Source: CAJXSD01 sp964633145
GTDB lineage: Bacteria > Pseudomonadota > Alphaproteobacteria > Rhodobacterales > Rhodobacteraceae
Assembly (NCBI GenBank): GCA_964633145.1
Contig: CAZWFE010000003.1
Span: 36,235-100,234 of the forward strand
Reading direction: 5' to 3'
Length of the DNA: 64,000 nucleotides
Shown here: piece by piece, positions 8,789-15,487 of the stretch
How the letters are laid out: every line of letters begins with the position of its first letter
Position numbering within the stretch: position 1 is the first letter of the stretch
The notes under the pieces: model-generated
Told to the model about the DNA's origin: nothing
Seen by the model: the letters and a program-made list of their open reading frames with translations, nothing else
The model's database searches: none
Translations under genes and position numbers: made by a program

Positions 8789-8844
8789 TTGCATTTTTGT
8801 CTGTAAAAGATGTAACTGTTCAAAAAGATCTTGCAAAAATGCAA
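8789..8844. promoter_or_regulatory. Divergent control region with TTGCA inverted repeats
   Basis: In the mmsA/lysR spacer, TTGCATTTTTG (8789-8799) is the exact reverse complement of CAAAAATGCAA (8834-8844). The second copy sits inside the dyad TTGCAAAAATGCAA (8831-8844). Such paired dyads between a LysR gene and its divergent target fit LysR binding sites. That this LysR protein binds here is an inference from position and symmetry. Confidence 0.6.
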
Positions 8845-8854
8845 AGGGTGGTCT

Positions 8855-9751
8855 GTGAATTTGAACTGGGATGATTTACGCGTTTTCCTAGCTGTGGCAC
8901 GGCATGAAACGCTATCAGCGGCTGGAAAACAATTGCGCATTGATCCTGCGACAGTGGGCCGGCGTGTTTCACGGATTGAGCAAGTTTTAGGAACGCCTCT
9001 TTTTGCAAAATCACCAACGGGGTATGCCCTGACCAATGCAGGAACGCAGGTGATGTCGCATGCTGAACGTGTTGAGCAGGCGACAAATGGGTTGGCGCAA
9101 AATATATCGGGGTCAGCTGATCAACTGAGCGGTCAAATCCGCATTGGTGCGCCCGATGGATGTGCCAATTTCATTTTGCCCCAAGTTTGCGCGCGGATTT
9201 CGGACCAAAATCCGGATTTGGACATTCAAATCGTTGCCTTGCCGCGGGTCGTCAACCTGTCAAAGCGCGAAGCGGACATGGCGATTACAGTCAGTCCGCC
9301 CACGTCTGGCCGATTGAAAGTGCAAAAGCTAAGCGACTATCGGCTGCATTTGGCGGCGTCGCAGGGGTATTTGGATCGGGTTGGTCACATTGAAACGCTG
9401 GATGATTTGAAACATTTGCGTTGCGTTGGCTATATCGCGGATATGATTTTCGACAAAGAATTGGATTATTTAGAGGCATTGGGCCTGGATCGGGTGCCGC
9501 TGGCGTCCAATTCCGTTTCTGTTCAATTTAATTGGCTGCGTGCTGGCGCGGGCTTTGGGATTGTGCATGATTTTGCTTTGCCGTTTGCCCGGGATGTTCG
9601 CCGTATTTTGACAGGGCAATTTTCCCTGACCCGCAGTTTTTATTTGGTGCGCCATGTTGATGATGGCCGGCTTGAGCGGATGAACCGATTTGCCAGCGCA
9701 TTGCAAAATGAAATTGGTCGGGAAATCGAACACCTAGAAGCAAATGCTTGA
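8855..9751 (+). CDS. LysR-family transcriptional regulator
   Basis: A regulator of about 298 residues: an N-terminal winged helix-turn-helix (WDDLRVFLAVARHETLSA, then DPATVGRRVSRIEQ, then LFAKSPTGYALT) and a C-terminal LysR substrate-binding domain. The PATVGRRVSRIE form is typical of a LysR subgroup common in alphaproteobacteria. I choose GTG at 8855 because it gives the expected short lead-in to the HTH. A TTG at 8831 is also in frame, but it lies within the candidate operator. Divergence from mmsA suggests control of the valine operon and probable autoregulation; Pseudomonas mmsR, by contrast, is an AraC-type regulator. Confidence 0.85.
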   Translation: MNLNWDDLRVFLAVARHETLSAAGKQLRIDPATVGRRVSRIEQVLGTPLFAKSPTGYALTNAGTQVMSHAERVEQATNGLAQNISGSADQLSGQIRIGAPDGCANFILPQVCARISDQNPDLDIQIVALPRVVNLSKREADMAITVSPPTSGRLKVQKLSDYRLHLAASQGYLDRVGHIETLDDLKHLRCVGYIADMIFDKELDYLEALGLDRVPLASNSVSVQFNWLRAGAGFGIVHDFALPFARDVRRILTGQFSLTRSFYLVRHVDDGRLERMNRFASALQNEIGREIEHLEANA

Positions 9752-9810
9752 CAGAAAACTAAATGACGCGCACCATTGGTTTTAGGTAATTTTATTTCAA
9801 GGAGGTCCCC

Positions 9811-10245
9811 ATGTTAGTGTCCAAGATCCTGCAATCCAAAGGTGACGATGGGGTATTAAGCGTTTCATCATCGGCAACAATTGCGGATGCGGTTAAAATT
9901 CTAGGTGAACGCCGTATTGGTACCGTTGTTATTTCCGATGATGGTCACGTGCCGCTGGGTATTTTGTCGGAACGTGATGTGGTTCGTATCATCGCCACCA
10001 AAGGCGCAGCCGTGTTACAAGACTGCGTTGCCGATCACATGACCAAGCGTCTGGTGACCTGCGAACGCGATCACACTGTTCAGCAAATCCTTGCAACAAT
10101 GACGGAAAAACGGTTCCGCCACATGCCCGTGGTCGAGAACGGCGTTATGGTTGGCATTATTACCCTAGGCGACGCTGTCAAAGCACAATTAACGGAACTA
10201 GAAATGGAAAAAGACGCCCTGCAGGGCATGATCGCGGGATATTAG
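9811..10245 (+). CDS. CBS-domain pair protein
   Basis: A 144-residue protein that is essentially two CBS motifs (about residues 10-65 and 75-135), including RRIGTVVISDDG, GILSERDVVR and RHMPVVENGVMVGIITLGD. Stand-alone CBS pairs bind adenine nucleotides and often regulate partners by energy state, but no partner is evident from the neighbours. AAGGAGG lies a few bases before the ATG. It has its own upstream gap and is separated from coaD by 70 bases, so cotranscription is uncertain. Confidence 0.9.
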   Translation: MLVSKILQSKGDDGVLSVSSSATIADAVKILGERRIGTVVISDDGHVPLGILSERDVVRIIATKGAAVLQDCVADHMTKRLVTCERDHTVQQILATMTEKRFRHMPVVENGVMVGIITLGDAVKAQLTELEMEKDALQGMIAGY

Positions 10246-10315
10246 CGCGACTTTGCCCTTGCAATCCGTTTGGTAATATTGTTGCGTGTGCGCACGCACG
10301 ATAAGGGAGGTTGCC

Positions 10316-10810
10316 ATGCGCGTCGGTTTGTATCCTGGAACGTTTGACCCGATCACAAATGGTCACATCGATATCATTCGACGTGGTGCAATGTTGGTCG
10401 ATCGTTTAGTGATTGGTGTGGCGATTAACCGTGACAAGGGTCCGTTGTTTTCGCTCGAAGAGCGGGTGGCCATGATCGAACAAGAATGCGCGGCATTATC
10501 CCAAGAGACAGGGACCGAAATTATCGCGCATCCCTTTGAAAATCTGTTGATTGATTGCGCAAAAGAGGTCGGGGCACAACTGATTGTGCGGGGCCTGCGC
10601 GCGGTGGCCGATTTTGAATACGAATTTCAAATGGTTGGCATGAACCGCGCGTTGGATGACAGTATCGAAACCGTATTTCTGATGGCCGAGGCGCGTCACC
10701 AAGCGATTGCATCAAAATTGGTCAAGGAAATCGCACGATTGCAAGGTGATGTATCAAACTTTGTATCACCCTATGTCAACGAACAACTGCGTGCAAAATT
10801 CGAGGGCTAG
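10316..10810 (+). CDS. coaD: Pantetheine-phosphate adenylyltransferase
   Basis: A 164-residue enzyme that adenylates 4'-phosphopantetheine to dephospho-CoA, the penultimate step of CoA synthesis. YPGTFDPITNGHIDIIRR holds the nucleotidyltransferase T/HxGH motif, and LIVRGLRAVADFEYE and FLMAEARHQAIASKLVKEIA are the other conserved blocks. The ATG at 10316 has GGGAGG upstream. The TAG stop lies in the loop of a perfect hairpin that probably also ends transcription of the convergent crotonase gene. Confidence 0.97.
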   Translation: MRVGLYPGTFDPITNGHIDIIRRGAMLVDRLVIGVAINRDKGPLFSLEERVAMIEQECAALSQETGTEIIAHPFENLLIDCAKEVGAQLIVRGLRAVADFEYEFQMVGMNRALDDSIETVFLMAEARHQAIASKLVKEIARLQGDVSNFVSPYVNEQLRAKFEG

Positions 10811-10820
10811 TGCCCTCGAA
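10799..10820. terminator. Bidirectional hairpin containing the coaD stop codon
   Basis: TTCGAGGGC (10799-10807) and GCCCTCGAA (10812-10820) form a perfect 9-bp stem, and the loop TAGT contains the coaD stop. The minus direction has a short T run (ATTTTG) after the stem; the plus direction has none. It is likely a terminator for the crotonase gene ending at 10831 and a 3'-end stabiliser for coaD. Confidence 0.6.
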
Positions 10821-10830
10821 CTATTGGCAA

Positions 10831-11616
10831 TTATTGGTCCCAATCGGGGGCGCGTTTTTCCAAAAATGCGCTGATGCCTTCGGCCGTATCACGATACAGC
10901 ATATTTTGCGCCATCACGTCGCCGGTATAGGCATAGGCTGCATCTACATTCATTTCTAATTGGTTATAAAATGCCTCTTTGCCGATTTTGACGGCAACGC
11001 CCAATTTGGCGGCGACGGTTTCGGCCAGTTTGCGGGCCTCAGATTCTAAATGCTCTGGGTCTACGGCGCGGTTGATCAACCCCAGCGATTTGGCCCTGTC
11101 TGTGTCGATGAATTCACCAGTGGTCAGCATTTCAAAGGCTTGTTTGCGGGGGATATTGCGCGACAGTGCGACCATGGGCGTGGAACAAAACAGGCCAATG
11201 TTGACCCCATTTACACCAAAACGCGTGCCCGTGGCTGCCACGGCCATATCGCAACTGGCCACCATTTGGCACCCAGCGGCGGTGGCAATTCCGTGAACCT
11301 GTGCGATGACGGGCTGGGGCAGGGCGCGGATGGAGGTCATCATCGTGGCGCAGCGGGTGAACAGATCTTGGAAATAGGCTTTGCCGCCATCCTCGGCCTG
11401 ACGGCCCGCTGTCATTTGTTTCAGGTCGTGGCCTGCGCAGAATGCCTTGCCCGCGCCTGATATAATCACCGCACGGATCGATGTGTCGTGTTTGAGTGCA
11501 TCAAATTCAGTCTGCAAAGCGGCCAACATTTCATCGGACAGCGCATTCAAGCGTTCGGGCGAATTTAATGTCAGATGGGCAATGGCGTTTGTGTCGTTAC
11601 GTTCTAGAATTGGCAT
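10831..11616 (-). CDS. Enoyl-CoA hydratase/isomerase family protein, ECHDC3-like
   Basis: A 261-residue crotonase-fold protein with the oxyanion-hole motif FCAGHDLKQM and the GIATAAGCQMVASCDMAVA helix. The two acidic residues that do hydration in true enoyl-CoA hydratases appear to be missing: the GCE position reads GCQ, and the PE-I-LG position reads VNIGLF. This matches the ECHDC3 subgroup, whose reaction is unclear. The ATG at 11616 follows CGGAGG; the longer open frame upstream is not needed. It diverges from a PaaI-type thioesterase, which may also act on an acyl-CoA. Confidence 0.85.
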   Translation of the reverse strand: MPILERNDTNAIAHLTLNSPERLNALSDEMLAALQTEFDALKHDTSIRAVIISGAGKAFCAGHDLKQMTAGRQAEDGGKAYFQDLFTRCATMMTSIRALPQPVIAQVHGIATAAGCQMVASCDMAVAATGTRFGVNGVNIGLFCSTPMVALSRNIPRKQAFEMLTTGEFIDTDRAKSLGLINRAVDPEHLESEARKLAETVAAKLGVAVKIGKEAFYNQLEMNVDAAYAYTGDVMAQNMLYRDTAEGISAFLEKRAPDWDQ

Positions 11617-11684
11617 CTTGTCCTCCGGTGATTTTTGACAAACACTAGCAGATAATTCCCAATGGGAAACCCAAAGGAGCAACA

Positions 11685-12113
11685 ATGTCTTTGAAATTTA
11701 CAATCCCAGAATTACAGGCCTATTTGGCGCAAGTGTTTCCGCAGGTGAAAGATGATTTTGTGATCGAAACACTGAATGATGATGAAACCATCGTTCGCAT
11801 GAAAATTGGTGAAGCGCATCTGCGCCCTGGCGGCACGGTTTCGGGCCCGTCGATGTTTGCCTTGGCTGATTGTGCGATGTATATGGCCGTTTTGGCGCAG
11901 TTGGGGCCCAAGGCCTTGGCCGTGACGACGAATTGTTCGATTGATTTTATGCGCAAACCCCAAGCGGGCACTGACATCATTGCCCATTGTCGTATTCTAA
12001 AATTGGGGCGCGCCCTGGTCGTGGGGGATGCGCTGATTTATTCAGATGGGCAGACAAAACCTGTCGCGCGGGCGTCGCTGACATATTCCATCCCGCCCAA
12101 GGACGATTTGTAA
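11685..12113 (+). CDS. PaaI-family hotdog thioesterase
   Basis: A 142-residue single hotdog domain. HLRPGGTVSGPSMFALADCAMYMAVL is the PaaI/YigI-type active-site helix, followed by TTNCSIDFMRKPQAG and a final beta strand ending TYSIPP. These enzymes hydrolyse acyl-CoA thioesters and often act as housekeeping rescue for CoA; the substrate cannot be read here. AAAGGAG precedes the ATG. The promoter region is shared with the divergent ECHDC3-like gene 68 bases away. Confidence 0.87.
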   Translation: MSLKFTIPELQAYLAQVFPQVKDDFVIETLNDDETIVRMKIGEAHLRPGGTVSGPSMFALADCAMYMAVLAQLGPKALAVTTNCSIDFMRKPQAGTDIIAHCRILKLGRALVVGDALIYSDGQTKPVARASLTYSIPPKDDL

Positions 12114-12127
12114 AACCACAACAAAAA

Positions 12128-12147
12128 GCCCGCATAAACATGCGGGC
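12128..12147. terminator. Bidirectional terminator between thioesterase and bactofilin genes
   Basis: GCCCGCAT-AAAC-ATGCGGGC is a perfect 8-bp stem at 12128-12147. The minus strand continues with TTTTTG and the plus strand with CCCCGTTTATTTC, so it serves both convergent genes and is stronger leftward. Confidence 0.75.
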
Positions 12148-12173
12148 CCCCGTTTATTTCATCAGCTGTTAAA

Positions 12174-12686
12174 TCAGCTTGCGGGTTTTTCGGCTGGTTT
12201 TGCCGCTGCCGGCGCTGCTGCCGCTGCTGCGGGCTTGGACGCGCCGTTTGCCAGTGGATCGTCTTGGCGTTGAACGGACCCTTCGAAATGGGCACCAGAT
12301 TCGATGGCGATGGTTTTGTGAATGATGTCGCCTTCAACACGTGCAGTTGCTGTTAGGCGCACTTTCAATCCACGCACCCGACCGATGACACGACCATTTA
12401 CAACGATGTCGTCTGCAACAACTTCGCCTTTGATGGTGGCGGTTTCGCCGATTGTCAGCAAATGCGCACGAATGTCGCCTTCTACGGTGCCTTCGACCTG
12501 AATGTCGCCGGATGTTTTGACATTGCCCACAACGTGCAAATCAGCGGATAACACAGAAGCAGCCGGTTTTGGTTTCGAAGATCCAGTTGGTACTGTACCG
12601 CCAAATGTGCTGGGCGCCGCGGGTGCGGGTTTTGTTGCCTCTTCTTTGGGGGCGGGATCGTTGATTTTACTTTTAGAAAACATCAT
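12174..12686 (-). CDS. Bactofilin (polymer-forming cytoskeletal protein)
   Basis: A 170-residue bactofilin: a short proline/lysine-rich N-terminus, a central beta-helix repeat (LHVVGNVKTSGDIQVEGTVEGDI, GEVVADDIVVNGRVIG, TARVEGDIIHKTIAIESGAHFEG; residues about 48-140) and an Ala/Pro-rich tail. Bactofilins form nucleotide-free filaments that localise cell-wall enzymes. The start overlaps the end of the upstream M23 peptidase gene by about 10-14 bases (ATG at 12686 or 12683). That coupling matches the known pairing of bactofilins with LytM peptidases such as BacA-LmdC in stalked alphaproteobacteria. Its probable job is to position this peptidase. Confidence 0.92.
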   Translation of the reverse strand: MMFSKSKINDPAPKEEATKPAPAAPSTFGGTVPTGSSKPKPAASVLSADLHVVGNVKTSGDIQVEGTVEGDIRAHLLTIGETATIKGEVVADDIVVNGRVIGRVRGLKVRLTATARVEGDIIHKTIAIESGAHFEGSVQRQDDPLANGASKPAAAAAAPAAAKPAEKPAS

Positions 12687-14025
12687 TTGCAGCCTTAAGA
12701 TAGTTCATAGGGTTTACCGCTTTACCATTATTGCGGATTTCATAGTGTAAATGCGTACCTGTTGATCGTCCTGTATTCCCCATATCACCAATCCGATCCC
12801 CGCGCGAGACTTTTTGTCCGACTTTGACACGAATTTTCGACAGATGACCATAGCGGGTTTCAATGCCAAAGGCATGTTTGATTTTAATCAACCGACCATA
12901 ACCGGACGACCAACCTGCATGAACGATGGTTCCATCTGCGGTGGCATAGATTGGCGTACCATGCGCAGCGGCGAAATCGGCGCCCGCGTGCAGACGGCCC
13001 CAACGCTTACCAAATCCTGATGTAAAGCGATGACTGCTTTGCACAGGATGGTAGAATGGGATTTTATCTACCGCCAGACGATACAGGTTCATTTCGTCTA
13101 GGCTTTGCATGATATTCATAGCCCGAAGTTCTTCGGGGGTGGGGGGCGTGTCGCGTGATGACAAGGCCGCCAAGGGGCCGCCATATCCTGAATACCCGCT
13201 GCGCACGGCATCCAAAATACGGTCTGGGTTCATACCGGCCGCTTTGAACAGCTTGTTCAATGGCTCGATCGATACAACCATCGCCTCTTCGATTTGGCGG
13301 AAAATTTGTTCGTTGCGTTCCTGGGTCAGGCGCAGTTCCAGTTCCAGTTCTTGGCTATACGTCTGGGCGGTTTGGGTATCTTTGATCAATTGATCGCGTT
13401 CGGCGGCCGTGTCATTTAACGCAGTGGTCAAAAATGCCACCATATCATGGTCAGCCGATCCCATAGATGTGACCGTCTGACCGCCATCAGCCAAGGCCAA
13501 ACGCAATTTTTCGATGTCTTGATCCAGTTTTCGTTTGCTGATCAAAGTCTCGCGCAGGCGATTTTGCAACACGTCCAAACCTGCGGCCAATTCTTTGCGG
13601 CGCAGCTCGGATTGCAGCAATTCTTGCTGCATGACGGCCACTTGCTTTAGGGCGATGTCATAGCGGTCTTGGGCCATTGTCGCATGTGAAATGGACTGTT
13701 CACGGGCCTGTGCCATGGTGTTTAGCCGCAGTTGATAGCTTTCTTGGTCACGCTTGGCCTGTTCGCGGAAATTGCCGGCGCCAATTGAATCGATGACCAG
13801 CAGAGCCGTTGCCACACAAGTCCACGCAACAACGGTCACGGCAACACCCAGGCCCAAAACCTGTGTCGATGGGCTAAGACGTACAAACCGTGTGTCGGTG
13901 TCAGATTTCAAAAAAACACGACGTTCGGGCAAAAATTTGCCGCAAAATCTGTCAAATCGTTGCCCAAGTCCCAGTTTCAATATGCTATCCTTGAATAATG
14001 GCCCATTTCCTTGGGGTTTGGTCAT
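12673..14025 (-). CDS. M23 (LytM) family peptidase with DUF5930 N-terminus
   Basis: A membrane-anchored protein of about 450 residues. It has a cytoplasmic basic N-terminus, one membrane segment (about 53-78), a long periplasmic coiled coil (about 85-265) and a C-terminal LytM domain. The zinc ligands are HAGADFA and the closing GTHLHYE. The N-terminal part resembles the DUF5930 domain of Rhodobacteraceae. It should be a peptidoglycan DD-endopeptidase or an activator that needs periplasmic access. The ATG at 14025 is preferred over the TTG at 14049, though neither has a strong ribosome site. It overlaps the bactofilin gene, which suggests a partnership. Confidence 0.9.
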   Translation of the reverse strand: MTKPQGNGPLFKDSILKLGLGQRFDRFCGKFLPERRVFLKSDTDTRFVRLSPSTQVLGLGVAVTVVAWTCVATALLVIDSIGAGNFREQAKRDQESYQLRLNTMAQAREQSISHATMAQDRYDIALKQVAVMQQELLQSELRRKELAAGLDVLQNRLRETLISKRKLDQDIEKLRLALADGGQTVTSMGSADHDMVAFLTTALNDTAAERDQLIKDTQTAQTYSQELELELRLTQERNEQIFRQIEEAMVVSIEPLNKLFKAAGMNPDRILDAVRSGYSGYGGPLAALSSRDTPPTPEELRAMNIMQSLDEMNLYRLAVDKIPFYHPVQSSHRFTSGFGKRWGRLHAGADFAAAHGTPIYATADGTIVHAGWSSGYGRLIKIKHAFGIETRYGHLSKIRVKVGQKVSRGDRIGDMGNTGRSTGTHLHYEIRNNGKAVNPMNYLKAANDVF

Positions 14026-14109
14026 AACGACCCAACCCCGTAGGATCAAGCTGCCCTGCCAAAGTGCGCGGATTTTGGCGCATAAAGTTTCGTCAGGTCA
14101 AGCCCTTAG

Positions 14110-14946
14110 TCACAGTTTTACGCCCATTTGATCGGCCAAGGGCCAATAAAAATCGGGCGGTAAACCGGCGTCTGCGCGTTTTTCTTCGTTAAAGGGGGGC
14201 TTTAACCCGCCGCGAAAATATTTCCGCACCAGTTCGTGAAACACATCCTTGGGGTCCAAGGCGTGTCGTCCACATAGGTAATTGAACCACTTGGACCCAT
14301 AGGCGACATGGGCCACTTCTTCTGCATAGATGATTTTTAGGGCGTCAACAGCGCTGACAGCACCAGCTTTGTCAAATAATTCGATCATTCCGGGCGTCAC
14401 ATCTAGGCCGCGCGCTTCCAGTACCATGGGAACCACGGCCAAGCGTCCCATCAAATCGTCCGCTGTGTCAGATGCCGCCTGCCACATATAGGCATGCGCG
14501 GGCAGCGCCCCATAGAATGAGCCCAACTCTTCTAAACAATCGCAAACAAGGTTGAAATGTTTGCTTTCTTCGGCTGCGGATTTCACCCAATCATCGTAAA
14601 ATCCGATGGGCATATCGATATGGCCAAAGCGTGCGATAATATCCCAGTGCAGATCCACTGCATTAAGTTCGATATGCGCAACCGCATGTAACAATGCAAT
14701 GCGCCCCGCCGCAGATCCCGGTTTGCGTTTGGGAACGTCGCGGGGCGATAACAATTCCGGTTTGTCAGGGCGCGCGGGGTGATCAGGGGGCGTGCCTGTT
14801 CCAACGGCGGGGCGTTCGCCGCGATCGCGCGCGCCAAACCATGCGGCTGCATAGGATTTCGACAGGGCCGTTTTTTCGCGTCCATTGGCTGTGTTCAACA
14901 CATCAACAGCCATTTCGGCCAGTGGTTTCGTCAATGTTTGTGTCAC
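14110..14946 (-). CDS. DUF455 ferritin-like protein
   Basis: A 278-residue DUF455-family protein. The core is ferritin-like: AVAHIELNAVDLHWD and the later EESKHFNLVCDCLEE and YAEEVAHVAYG supply Glu/His pairs suited to a di-iron site. The family is uncharacterised; some relatives are tRNA hydroxylases (MiaE-like fold), which I mention only as a possibility. It overlaps the peroxiredoxin gene by 4 bases (ATGA), so the two are translationally coupled. Coupling of a probable di-iron protein to a peroxidase suggests an oxidative-stress or iron link. Confidence 0.85.
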   Translation of the reverse strand: MTQTLTKPLAEMAVDVLNTANGREKTALSKSYAAAWFGARDRGERPAVGTGTPPDHPARPDKPELLSPRDVPKRKPGSAAGRIALLHAVAHIELNAVDLHWDIIARFGHIDMPIGFYDDWVKSAAEESKHFNLVCDCLEELGSFYGALPAHAYMWQAASDTADDLMGRLAVVPMVLEARGLDVTPGMIELFDKAGAVSAVDALKIIYAEEVAHVAYGSKWFNYLCGRHALDPKDVFHELVRKYFRGGLKPPFNEEKRADAGLPPDFYWPLADQMGVKL

Positions 14947-15404
14947 AGGGATTTCGCGGCCTCTAGGACGTCATCGACATGGCCTGGCACTTTTACTTTG
15001 CGCCATTCGCGCACAACCTGACCAGACCCATCAATCAAGAATGTGGACCGTTCAATGCCCATGTAGGTTTTTCCATACATTGATTTTTCTTTCCACACGC
15101 CAAAATCTTCGCAGGTGGTGCCATGTTCGTCAGACAGCAAAATGACGCCCAAATTCTGTTTTTCAACGAATTTATCGTGTGATTTCACGCTGTCTTTGGA
15201 CACGCCAATGACACATACGTTTGCCTGTTCAAACGCGGCCGCGGCCTCGGTAAAGCCGATCGCCTCTTTGGTGCAGCCGGGTGTGTTATCTTTGGGATAG
15301 AAAAATAAAACAACCGCCTTGGGGCGAACGGATGCAATATTGAAAACATCGCCGCCATCGCGGGGCAATTCGACAATGGGTGCTGGATAAGGCAGATCTG
15401 ACAT
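14943..15404 (-). CDS. bcp: Thiol peroxidase of the Bcp/PrxQ group
   Basis: A 153-residue peroxiredoxin that reduces peroxides with a cysteine at residue 44 (FYPKDNTPGCTKEA). In many PrxQ proteins a resolving Cys lies five residues later; here residue 49 is Ile, so it is a 1-Cys form unless another thiol serves (a Cys lies in the NVCVIGVS strand). The ATG at 15404 gives the family start MSDLPYPAP; the longer open frame upstream overlaps the divergent gene region. The first gene of the pair with DUF455. Confidence 0.9.
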   Translation of the reverse strand: MSDLPYPAPIVELPRDGGDVFNIASVRPKAVVLFFYPKDNTPGCTKEAIGFTEAAAAFEQANVCVIGVSKDSVKSHDKFVEKQNLGVILLSDEHGTTCEDFGVWKEKSMYGKTYMGIERSTFLIDGSGQVVREWRKVKVPGHVDDVLEAAKSL

Positions 15405-15487
15405 TCTATAATCCTTTGTATGGTTAAAATGATTTGCGGTGACCTGCGGACCAAGGTAGTGTTCAAACCGCAAGTTAAAAGAGGCGT

